NCBI GenBank assembly: GCA_937915865.1
Contig: CALGIG010000097.1
Coordinates: 1 to 22,045 of the forward strand
Direction: 5' to 3'
Length of the DNA: 22,045 bases
DNA from: an uncultured Prolixibacteraceae bacterium
GTDB lineage: Bacteria > Bacteroidota > Bacteroidia > Bacteroidales > Prolixibacteraceae
Of this stretch, positions 15,402-22,045 are shown in pieces; position 1 is the first letter of the stretch, and each line of letters begins with the position of its first letter. The notes below the pieces were generated by a model. That model worked only from the letters and a program-made list of their open reading frames with translations. It was not told the DNA's origin and searched no databases. The position numbers and the translations under genes were made by a program.

Positions 15402-16226
15402 TTAATCTTCCAGATTGGATTTAATTTGTTTGATAAACCATCCATTCTCTTTCTTTTCCAGGATTGCTTCTCCTCCCAGTTGTCCAACGTAAAAATCGAT
15501 TTTCGCCTTAGTAAGTGATTTATTAAAAAAGATCACATTAATATAAGGATGTGTTTCCAGATGCCAATAATGTTCCAGGTAATCATAGTTTACCGGAATA
15601 TAACTTTTCAGTAATTCAGCTTTCCGCTGGCTCTTAACCCGATATCCGGAAGGTTCACCTTCTTCAATTTCTCCGGCCGGTTTAGCTTCTGGTCTTAAAA
15701 AGATATTAAAAGATTCAGCGTATTCTTCGGTTAAATAAAGGATATTGTTGTTGCCTGATGAAATTGGAGGCCGAAAATTACTTAACAGGGTCCTCCTTGA
15801 ATTAATCCCATTGACTTTGTCGATATTCTTTGATTTAAGAATTGAATACAATATCGTGTTTTGTATTACAATATACTTCGATTTTACAGTATTTGGATGT
15901 TCCCAGCTGCCAAACTTCAGAAATTCATTGGGCTTATAAAACGTGTTGAATATTTCGAATATAGCCGAAATCGTATCATTCTGGTTAATAAACTCAACTG
16001 AGTTTGAACCAACATTTTGATGCCATTCTACAAATATATTGTCAAGCAGATCCCATGTTTTTCCTTTATATGCAAAATCCAGATATTCAGTGATCTTTTT
16101 ACTTGAAAGCGTGGGCCTGTATGTATCTTCAATTACTTTGGAATTTGATTTTTTTTCAGAATTGCTGCACGAAATAACTCCAAATAGAATTAGGAATTGG
16201 AATGTTTTAATTGAAGTATTCATCAT
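15402..16226 (-). CDS. Lipoprotein of unknown function
   Basis: The 274-residue product starts at ATG 16226 (a second ATG follows at once; a TTG at 16241 is less likely) and has a signal peptide with lipobox VISC, lipid Cys20. The rest is hydrophilic with alternating beta-strand and helix character. Notable stretches are the charged LRPEAKPAGEIEEGEPSGY, an aromatic segment YDYLEHYWHLETHPYINVIF, and a C-terminal GGEAILEKKENGWFIKQIK, which looks like a beta-hairpin of the NTF2-like/lipocalin sort. I do not recognise a family. It converges with the SPOR lipoprotein gene (97 bp apart) and is the last of a minus-strand run that begins with the response regulator. Confidence 0.8.
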   Translation of the reverse strand: MMNTSIKTFQFLILFGVISCSNSEKKSNSKVIEDTYRPTLSSKKITEYLDFAYKGKTWDLLDNIFVEWHQNVGSNSVEFINQNDTISAIFEIFNTFYKPNEFLKFGSWEHPNTVKSKYIVIQNTILYSILKSKNIDKVNGINSRRTLLSNFRPPISSGNNNILYLTEEYAESFNIFLRPEAKPAGEIEEGEPSGYRVKSQRKAELLKSYIPVNYDYLEHYWHLETHPYINVIFFNKSLTKAKIDFYVGQLGGEAILEKKENGWFIKQIKSNLED

Positions 16227-16364
16227 ATACAATTTTTGCAACAGTTATTGAAAATTTAATGAATGCTCTTTTCCACTTTAGCTGAGATCAAATTTGCTTT
16301 CATCATTATCTTTGATTCAAAGCTGTTGCATTAAATTCTAATTCAATATCGAAAATTCAACAAA

Positions 16365-17225
16365 TTAATTTCTTTGCAGCATTTTGAACAGTTCGTCCAG
16401 TTTTGGAGAAAGTATGATCTCAGTTCTTCTGTTTTTGGCACGTCCTTCCGGATCTTCATTTGACGCAACCGGGAAATATTCTCCTTTACCTGATGCTGTT
16501 AGTCGTTTCGGATTTACAGAATATTCTTCATTAAGCATTCTTACAATAGTTGTTGCCCTGGCAACACTTAGGTCCCAATTGTCCTTATACAGATTTGTTT
16601 TTATGGGAACATTATCCGTATGTCCCTCAATCGCTATGTCGATATCGTTGTCTTTGTTCAGTACTTCGGCCAGTTTTTTAATGGCTTGTTTGCCTTTGTC
16701 TTCTACAGCAGCGCTTCCTGATTTAAATAGGAGCTTATCTGTCATCGAAACATATACCTTCCCGTTTTTCATTTCAACGGATAGTTCATCAGCTTTAAAA
16801 CCAAGCAAAGCATTCTTTACAATTGTATTCAAGGCATTAGTTATCGAATCCTGTTTTGCCACAATGGCTTCCATTTCTTTCAGCCTTTGTTCGCGTTCCT
16901 GAAGCAGGGTTTCTTTTAATTCTAACTCGCTGGATTTTGATTTTAGATCTTTGTTGAGTTGAGCCAATTGCGACCCTGATTTGTTAGATAAATCATTGTA
17001 TTCACCCTTCAGTTCGGAATACTCATTTTTGATTTTTCTAAGTTTTATTCCGAGATCAGTTGTGTCTTTTTTTAATCGCTGTGCCTCAGCATACAATGCA
17101 TCCCGGTCTATTTGACTAAGCTTATATCTTTTCGATTGAAAGAATCTGTCCAATTTGCTGTTTGTCCTACAGGAAGAAAGAGATAGCAAAAATACTATGC
17201 ATATAAAATATTTAAAAATCCTCAT
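16365..17225 (-). CDS. OmpA-family lipoprotein (peptidoglycan-binding)
   Basis: I place the start at ATG 17225, giving 286 residues with a clean signal peptide and lipobox LSSC (Cys19). Frames starting further upstream, at ATG 17273 or TTG 17282, would add up to 19 residues before the signal and overlap the terminator of the previous gene. Residues about 41-126 are a charged coiled coil; about 146-281 are a well-conserved OmpA C-terminal domain with LLFKSGSAAV, GHTDN (Asp204), NWDLSVARA (Arg223), ASGKGEYFPVASN and RAKNRRTEIILSP. The Asp and Arg correspond to the pair that binds diaminopimelate in E. coli OmpA. The protein should tether the outer membrane to peptidoglycan across a coiled-coil spacer. 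It follows a coiled-coil membrane protein gene, but a terminator stands between them, so it probably has its own promoter. Confidence 0.93.
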   Translation of the reverse strand: MRIFKYFICIVFLLSLSSCRTNSKLDRFFQSKRYKLSQIDRDALYAEAQRLKKDTTDLGIKLRKIKNEYSELKGEYNDLSNKSGSQLAQLNKDLKSKSSELELKETLLQEREQRLKEMEAIVAKQDSITNALNTIVKNALLGFKADELSVEMKNGKVYVSMTDKLLFKSGSAAVEDKGKQAIKKLAEVLNKDNDIDIAIEGHTDNVPIKTNLYKDNWDLSVARATTIVRMLNEEYSVNPKRLTASGKGEYFPVASNEDPEGRAKNRRTEIILSPKLDELFKMLQRN

Positions 17226-17280
17226 ATCTAAAATAGTAGTAAATGATGTAATTATTGTTTCCCGAATTTCCATGCTACTC

Positions 17281-17316
17281 AAAAAACATCCGGGTGCCTC
17301 ATAAACATCCCGGATG
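17281..17316 (-). terminator. Rho-independent terminator after the coiled-coil gene
   Basis: On the minus strand CATCCGGG (17316-17309) pairs perfectly with CCCGGATG (17294-17287) around a 14-base loop, followed by TTTTTT (17286-17281). It lies about 50 bp after the coiled-coil gene's stop and 55 bp before the OmpA lipoprotein ATG, separating the two into different transcripts or setting their ratio. Confidence 0.8.
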
Positions 17317-17367
17317 AATCGTTTTAGCTATTGCACAATTAAATTGAGTACGTTTCTGGATTTTATG

Positions 17368-18231
17368 CTAACGTAGCTTTACATTGCAAGTTCCAATGTA
17401 TTTATCGCCGTTATAGATTTCTATTTTATAAATACCGGGTTTTTGCTTTTCTTTTGGTTCGTAAGTCATTTCTATCTTCTTTGAGACTTTAATAACGCCA
17501 CCAGACAAGCTTGCTGTTAATCCTTCATCTTCATTGGTAATGTGGTAAGCAATCCCATTCCCTTTTCCGTCAACCTGACTTCCATCGGGTTTTGTTAGTT
17601 TAAAAGAAATATTTTCCACCATATTTTCAGGTACATTAAAAGACATTGTTATTTTCTTTGTTCGTCTTGCCACAACGGTTAAACGGTCTTTCCTTTTTGT
17701 TGATTCAACCAGGTAATTATCACCAGTCATCGAATTTAATATCTCAAGATTCTCAGTGAGCTGTTTGTTTTCATTTCGGAGTGAAACGATTGTCCTGTTC
17801 AATTCTTCTTTTTCTGAGTTCAATTTTTTAATCGATTCATTTAATGCAAGAACTTGGTTCTCAAAATCTTTTTTCAACTGTTCCAGTTCTGCAAGTTGTT
17901 TTTTTAACGACTTAATATTTCCATTTTCACGAATTATCCGGCTTAATTGAGCTTCTTTTTCACTCAATTTGCCATTGGTTTCAGCTAGCAGCTTATCAAG
18001 TTCCGAGTTTTTGCCGCTGAGTGAATTAACCTGTGTTTTGAAAGTTTCAATTTCCTTTTGAAGGGCGAGTTTTTCCGAAAGCATCATTTCTGATTTGAGC
18101 TTCTCGTTGTTTAAATCTTTTGTTATAGACCTGTTCGTAGAATAAAAAAGCCCGGATCCGATAAGGGCTGCGATCAAAATAAGCACAGCAATGGCAGTAA
18201 TTCGTTTTTCCCTTTGTTCAATTGTTTTCAT
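17368..18231 (-). CDS. Membrane-anchored coiled-coil protein of unknown function
   Basis: This 287-residue protein has a short positively charged N-terminus, one membrane helix (about residues 11-30, AVLILIAALIGSGLF), a long coiled coil (about 35-165, rich in Leu, Lys, Glu and Asn) and a C-terminal globular part (about 175-287). The last part has beta-strand patterns VARRTKKITMSFNVPENM, FKLTKPDGSQ and PGIYKIEIYNGDKYIGTC. The layout implies an inner-membrane anchor with the coiled coil and sandwich domain in the periplasm. I do not recognise a named family; proteins of this shape are common in Bacteroidota. It follows the histidine kinase gene by 114 bp on the same strand and is closed by a strong terminator. 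Upstream (18250-18280, minus) a TTTG and a near-consensus TTAGTTTG could be a promoter. Confidence 0.82.
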   Translation of the reverse strand: MKTIEQREKRITAIAVLILIAALIGSGLFYSTNRSITKDLNNEKLKSEMMLSEKLALQKEIETFKTQVNSLSGKNSELDKLLAETNGKLSEKEAQLSRIIRENGNIKSLKKQLAELEQLKKDFENQVLALNESIKKLNSEKEELNRTIVSLRNENKQLTENLEILNSMTGDNYLVESTKRKDRLTVVARRTKKITMSFNVPENMVENISFKLTKPDGSQVDGKGNGIAYHITNEDEGLTASLSGGVIKVSKKIEMTYEPKEKQKPGIYKIEIYNGDKYIGTCNVKLR

Positions 18232-18345
18232 GGTTTCACATTAATTGATTTTTTGATCTCTCAAACTAAATTGCAATATTTATAGTGCAAACATCCAGTC
18301 CCAACATTAAATTGAGATTATAACCAAATTAAAAACCAATTAAAA

Positions 18346-19722
18346 TCAGGATAGAAATGGGATACTGACTGTTACTGTTGTTCCTTTATGAAGTTGAGAT
18401 TCTATTGAGATTCTTCCACGGTGTATCTCTATGATTTTTTCCGTAAGTGAAAGGCCAAGTCCATTTCCGGAAACTGTTTTCGCATTTTTAGCCCTAAAAA
18501 ATGGTTGAAATATTTTCTCTAGGTCTGCTGCGTCGATACCTATACCCTTATCTGCAAAATCAGCAACAATATATTTGTCTTTTATTGATAAAAATATTTC
18601 GACGGCTTTATCCTTAGAATACTTGCAGGCATTATCCATCAGGTTAACGATGGCTGTTTTAAGTAATTGCTCGTTGCCATATACCATTAATTCATTTTCA
18701 TCATCAATAGGCTCGCTGAATTGAATTGAAATGTTGTAGTCTTTTTTTCGTCCAATGAGTTCTGCTCTTGTTTCCCAAAGTATTTCATCAATTCGCAGGG
18801 TTCGAAGTGTAATTGCTGAAATATCAGAACTTGCCTTTGCCAGATCAAGCAACCCGTTCGAAAGTGTGTTAAGGTTTTTGACGTCTTCAAGTACAGATTT
18901 CAGGATGGCTTCATATTCTTCCTGAGTATTTGATTCCATCAAAGAAACTTCTATTTGACCGGTTATGGAAGTTAATGGGGTACGCAATTCATGGGACGCG
19001 TTTGAAACAAAACTCTTTTGCATTTCAAAAGCAGATTCTAATCGTTCAAGCATTTTGTTAAATGTGATGGCAAGTTGTGCAATTTCATCATTTCCGTTTC
19101 CTTCATTTACACGCATGTTTAAGCTGGCTATAGTAATTTTATCTACCTGCTTTACTACATCCGACATGGGTTTGAGCGCTCTGTTGGCGTATATCCTGCC
19201 TATGAAAACGGTGAATCCAATGCTAATAAAAAATCCAGTTATTAAAACCCATTTCAGATTATTGAGTTTGCTTCTTCCATATATATCCAACGCTGATGCA
19301 ATCACTACAAAACGGTCGAATTTATCAGCATATAATAACCCAATCACTTCATGTTTACCCTGATGGTAGCGTATAACTTTCTTCAGTCTGATGTTATCAA
19401 GAAGAGCTTTTGAGACTTGGATTGAGTCATCGTCAAGACTATTATAGATCTGTTCATCCATATAATCATAAATAACCACCTTTTCTTTATAAAGAGCATT
19501 GATGGTATTCCGATCAATAATTTTTAATAAATCATAATCTACTTCTTTAACTTCAATCAATAATTTGGCTGTGTTGATTGCTTTATTTTCCAATCTGGAA
19601 TAGAATTCCGACTCACGGTAATTAGCAGAGAAATAATAAATACTAAAGGAAAAAAGAATCAGGATAAAAGAGACAATATAGGTAAATTGAAAAGTAAGCC
19701 GGGTTCTTATGTTTCGCTTCAT
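18346..19722 (-). CDS. Sensor histidine kinase (2 TM, HAMP, HisKA, HATPase)
   Basis: This 458-residue membrane kinase has a first membrane helix (about 13-32), a periplasmic sensor region (about 33-156), a second helix (about 157-177), a HAMP domain (about 178-231, with RALKPMSDVVKQVDKI), HisKA with His244 in NASHELRTPLTSITGQIEV, and an ATPase domain (N-box NLMDNACKYS, G2 NGLGLSLTEKIIEIHRG). The G1 box reads DKGIGI in place of the common DTGIGI; the essential Asp and glycines remain, so it should be active. It is the partner of the response regulator gene just upstream; only 5 bp separate the two. The layout resembles CusS-like and Bacteroides RprX-like kinases. The downstream coiled-coil and OmpA genes suggest an envelope signal, by position only. 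Confidence 0.94.
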   Translation of the reverse strand: MKRNIRTRLTFQFTYIVSFILILFSFSIYYFSANYRESEFYSRLENKAINTAKLLIEVKEVDYDLLKIIDRNTINALYKEKVVIYDYMDEQIYNSLDDDSIQVSKALLDNIRLKKVIRYHQGKHEVIGLLYADKFDRFVVIASALDIYGRSKLNNLKWVLITGFFISIGFTVFIGRIYANRALKPMSDVVKQVDKITIASLNMRVNEGNGNDEIAQLAITFNKMLERLESAFEMQKSFVSNASHELRTPLTSITGQIEVSLMESNTQEEYEAILKSVLEDVKNLNTLSNGLLDLAKASSDISAITLRTLRIDEILWETRAELIGRKKDYNISIQFSEPIDDENELMVYGNEQLLKTAIVNLMDNACKYSKDKAVEIFLSIKDKYIVADFADKGIGIDAADLEKIFQPFFRAKNAKTVSGNGLGLSLTEKIIEIHRGRISIESQLHKGTTVTVSIPFLS

Positions 19723-19727
19723 ATCTT

Positions 19728-20417
19728 TCAGGCTTTTAAAATATAACCAACACCTGTCTGCGTATGGATCAGCTTTTGTGAAAAGTCTTTATCGATTTTT
19801 TTTCTGAGGAAATTCACATAAACATCTATAATGTTTGTTCCTGTATCGAATTTTATGTCCCATACTTTTTCAGCAATATCGATTCTTGATACCACCCTTC
19901 CTTTATTGCGTATCAAGTATTCCAATAGCGCAAATTCCTTTTGAGTAAGATCAATTACTCTATTTGCACGTGTAACTTCATAAGTATCTAGGTTCATTTC
20001 AAGGTCAAGAAACTTAAGTATGTTTCCTCCAGTTTCGTTAATAGAAACTCTTTTAAAAAGTGATCGGATACGAGCAAGGAGTTCGCGGAACTCAAAAGGT
20101 TTCAATAGATAATCGTCTGTACCAGAATCAAAGCCTGAAAGCTTATCTTCTGTTGTACCCAATGCTGTAAGCATGATAACAGGGATTTTCTGGTTACTGC
20201 TCCTGATTTCTTTACACAATTCAAATCCGTTTTTGTAAGGAAGATTAATATCGAGAATAATCAAATCATAATCTCCGGAATCAAACATTCTTTTTCCCAT
20301 CGAACCGTCGAAAGCAATTTCACATGAGAATCCATTCTTCTCAAGTCCAAGTTTTACAAAGGAAGCAACCTTTGGTTCGTCTTCTACAATAAGTATTCTG
20401 GTTCTTGACTGATTCAT
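19728..20417 (-). CDS. OmpR/PhoB-family response regulator
   Basis: This 229-residue regulator has a receiver (about 6-120) with the acidic pocket VEDE, phosphoacceptor Asp56 in LIILDINLP, Thr in IMLTALG and Lys in YLLKPFEF. A winged-helix DNA-binding domain follows (about 130-226), with the typical LTQKEFALLEYLI, GRVVSRIDIAEKVW and NIIDVYVNFLRKKID and a C-terminal hairpin TQTGVGYIL. It should bind promoter repeats when phosphorylated by the kinase encoded 5 bp downstream. The ATG at 20417 is preceded on the minus strand by TAATTTTG (20430-20423), which fits the -7 consensus but is so close that the transcript would be nearly leaderless. Similar pairs are CusRS and RprXY; I give no gene name. 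Confidence 0.94.
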   Translation of the reverse strand: MNQSRTRILIVEDEPKVASFVKLGLEKNGFSCEIAFDGSMGKRMFDSGDYDLIILDINLPYKNGFELCKEIRSSNQKIPVIMLTALGTTEDKLSGFDSGTDDYLLKPFEFRELLARIRSLFKRVSINETGGNILKFLDLEMNLDTYEVTRANRVIDLTQKEFALLEYLIRNKGRVVSRIDIAEKVWDIKFDTGTNIIDVYVNFLRKKIDKDFSQKLIHTQTGVGYILKA

Positions 20418-20798
20418 AATTGCAAAATTAATGATATTAACTGCAAATAACTGATTATATAAATTACGAAATTAAAATGTGATTAAAATCTTGAATACTA
20501 AAATTCGGAACACAAAATTTCAAAGTGAGAGAACAAGATAGAAAGGTATGTGTTCCATTTTATCAAATTAGCGTTCATACAAAAAGATCGGCTAACAGAC
20601 AAATTGACAATTAATCAAAATTCAAAAACTTACATGGAGAAATAAAAATAATCTGAGGCGTCGGATTATTTATATTCTTGGCAACCCACATTTAGCACAT
20701 TGCCAAGTTGCATATATGATCCACAAACTAAAGCCTGCCAAAGATCTGTATTTTACAGACGCAATTTTTTGTACTTTTGCAATAGTAAAATGCTAATT
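20418..20798. other. Divergent intergenic region with four inverted repeats
   Basis: This 381-bp region separates the response regulator (minus) from the channel gene (plus). It carries GGAACACA/TGTGTTCC (20507-20514, 20549-20556), AAATAATC/GATTATTT (20646-20653, 20664-20671), CTTGGCAA/TTGCCAAG (20677-20684, 20700-20707) and TCTGTA/TACAGA (20745-20750, 20754-20759), all perfect. There is no reading frame of note. The cluster may be operator sites, leader structure, or a small RNA. Confidence 0.5.
20772..20779 (+). promoter_or_regulatory. -7 promoter element of the channel gene
   Basis: TACTTTTG, within TTTTGTACTTTTGCAA, is the classic Bacteroidota -7 form and lies 19 bp before the ATG at 20799. 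No clear -33 TTG is seen; the hairpin TCTGTA-TTT-TACAGA occupies that position. The leader would be only about 13 nt, which favours ATG 20799 over ATG 20790. Confidence 0.5.
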
Positions 20799-22045
20799 AT
20801 GAGAAACCTAATCAGAAAAATAATTCCGATGTTTATGCTTGCATGGAGCATTGCATCTTATGGACAAACAGATAATTTGGTTCAAAAGGATGATTCGATT
20901 AATAATACTGCCCTGCAAGAATATAATCAAAAACTTGTAGAAGCTGAGCAGCAGCGAGTTGCAGATTCGATTAAAAAGGCTGAATTGGAATCTCAACTGC
21001 TAAAATTGAAAACGACCGACAATCTTCAAAAAGAAGAATTACTGCAACAGCTAAAAGAAATTGAAGAAAGTGAAAAACAGAGAATTGCCGACAAAAAAGC
21101 TCACATTGATTCTTTACGAAACACGGCAAAGGGTTTTCCTGTAATTGGGGCAATGAAAGATACTCTGTTTTTAGTATTCTCTAAAATTGGAGCTTCAACT
21201 CCAAAAGAAAGAGCCTTAAATATAAGCCGTAAAATAGAAAAACTTTACGAAGACGATTTTCTAAAAACTGATTCTATCTTAGTCTTGAAATCGGAAAATA
21301 CCTATGACATCGTATATGGTGAAATTATAATAATGAGTGTTTCGGAAAGCGATGCAATTTGGTATGACAAAAATATGCATGAATTAGCCCAATCATTTAA
21401 AGAAACCATAAAAAACTCAATAGTTGAAGCAAAAAATGAGAATAGCTGGCTTAAGCTAATTGCAAGGATTGGTTTGGTACTTCTGGTTATCGGAATTGCA
21501 TGGGCGATAATCTGGTTAATTGGCAAAGGTTATTCAAGACTTTTATTATTCATCAACTCAAAGAAAGATAAATGGTTAAAGGATTTTTCCTATAAGGATT
21601 ATACTTTTTTGACAGCAGAACAGGAATTACAAGTTATTCTTTTTTTAGTTAAAATATTCCGCTGGTTTGTTTATGCCATTCTACTTTATATTACATTGCC
21701 CATTATCTTTAGCATTTTTCCATTCTCCCGTGATTGGGCGGACGCATTGTTTCATCTTATTTGGTCGCCATTTAAAGGGGTTTTAATTGCTGTTTGGGAA
21801 TACCTGCCCAACTTGTTCAGCATTCTTGTTATTTACTTCGTAATGAAGTATGTAATTCGTTTCGTAAGATATATCTTTCACGAAATCGAAGCTGAAAAAC
21901 TTAAAATATCAGGGTTTCATGCCGACTGGGCAATGCCAACATACAGTATCGTTAAATTCCTGCTTTATGCGTTTATGTTTGTATTAATATTTCCCTATTT
22001 GCCCGGTTCCGATTCAAATATTTTCAAGGGAGTATCTGTATTTAT
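20799..22045 (+). CDS. MscS-family mechanosensitive channel, N-terminal part (runs off window)
   Basis: The frame is open from ATG 20799 to the right edge, 415 residues; an in-frame ATG at 20790 adds three residues. A signal peptide (MFMLAWSIASYGQT, cleavage near residue 22) is followed by a periplasmic coiled coil (about 30-115), a small alpha/beta domain (about 120-200, GFPVIGAMKDTLFLVF), and then membrane helices near 215-240, 280-310, 325-365 and 385-405. The last visible part, PGSDSNIFKGVSVF, matches the region just before the pore helix of Bacteroidota MscS-type channels, where 'PGSdSpaFkGvsvFlG' leads into the pore and beta domain. The pore and cytoplasmic cage are outside the window. 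Such channels open under membrane tension and protect against osmotic downshock. The gene diverges from a two-component pair that could regulate it, an inference from position. Confidence 0.85.
   Translation, partial: MRNLIRKIIPMFMLAWSIASYGQTDNLVQKDDSINNTALQEYNQKLVEAEQQRVADSIKKAELESQLLKLKTTDNLQKEELLQQLKEIEESEKQRIADKKAHIDSLRNTAKGFPVIGAMKDTLFLVFSKIGASTPKERALNISRKIEKLYEDDFLKTDSILVLKSENTYDIVYGEIIIMSVSESDAIWYDKNMHELAQSFKETIKNSIVEAKNENSWLKLIARIGLVLLVIGIAWAIIWLIGKGYSRLLLFINSKKDKWLKDFSYKDYTFLTAEQELQVILFLVKIFRWFVYAILLYITLPIIFSIFPFSRDWADALFHLIWSPFKGVLIAVWEYLPNLFSILVIYFVMKYVIRFVRYIFHEIEAEKLKISGFHADWAMPTYSIVKFLLYAFMFVLIFPYLPGSDSNIFKGVSVF

Noticed and set aside
16384..16902. A 172-codon plus-strand frame
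   Set aside because: It lies wholly opposite the OmpA-domain lipoprotein, whose motifs are unmistakable; serine- and leucine-rich shadow translation.
1..22045. CRISPR array, phage or restriction/defence system
   Set aside because: No spaced direct repeats, no Cas, nuclease, methylase, integrase or structural phage genes were seen on either strand.

Overview
The window looks like a chromosomal piece of a Bacteroidota species, most likely a polysaccharide-degrading member of Bacteroidales or Marinilabiliales. The grounds are low GC, TAnnTTTG-type -7 promoter elements, hardly any Shine-Dalgarno sequences, GH51 and GH78 pectin-side-chain glycosidases, many Bacteroidota-style lipoproteins, and large multi-PAS kinases. 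The assignment comes from sequence character only.

Region 1 (1-3238) is the edge of a carbohydrate-utilisation locus. It holds the C-terminal end of a probable GH51 alpha-L-arabinofuranosidase and a complete GH78 alpha-L-rhamnosidase, a pairing that suits arabinose- and rhamnose-bearing pectin.

Region 2 (3239-4784) is a graveyard of decayed genes: the C-terminal half of a calcineurin-like phosphoesterase (one in-frame stop, one frameshift), a scrap of an IS982-like transposase on the other strand, a perfect 15-bp hairpin, and a frameshifted AraC-family regulator.

Region 3 (4785-12405) carries three large sensor kinases in a row on the + strand: a PAS hybrid kinase with a receiver, a PocR-domain kinase with five PAS modules, and a LytS-type 5TM kinase with two PAS modules. 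Their phosphoacceptor regions are nearly identical, and no transcription-factor response regulator lies beside them. The first kinase is bracketed by near-identical 18-bp repeats. The downstream repeat adjoins a GC-rich structured block (about 6480-6690) unlike its surroundings.

Region 4 (12406-22045) is an envelope module. A long structured leader (possible small RNA, 16-bp palindrome, competing hairpins) precedes an OmpA-like/TPR lipoprotein, followed by a SPOR-domain lipoprotein. On the minus strand, in transcription order, are an OmpR-type response regulator, its HAMP histidine kinase, a membrane-anchored coiled-coil protein, an OmpA-family lipoprotein, and an unrecognised lipoprotein. 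A divergent MscS-type mechanosensitive channel gene runs off the right edge. Together these suggest surveillance and anchoring of the cell envelope, but the link is inferred from position.

I found no CRISPR array, prophage, intact mobile element, rRNA or tRNA. The least explained parts are the non-coding blocks at 409-461, 6393-6690, 12523-12905 and 20507-20759, and the three-kinase cluster.
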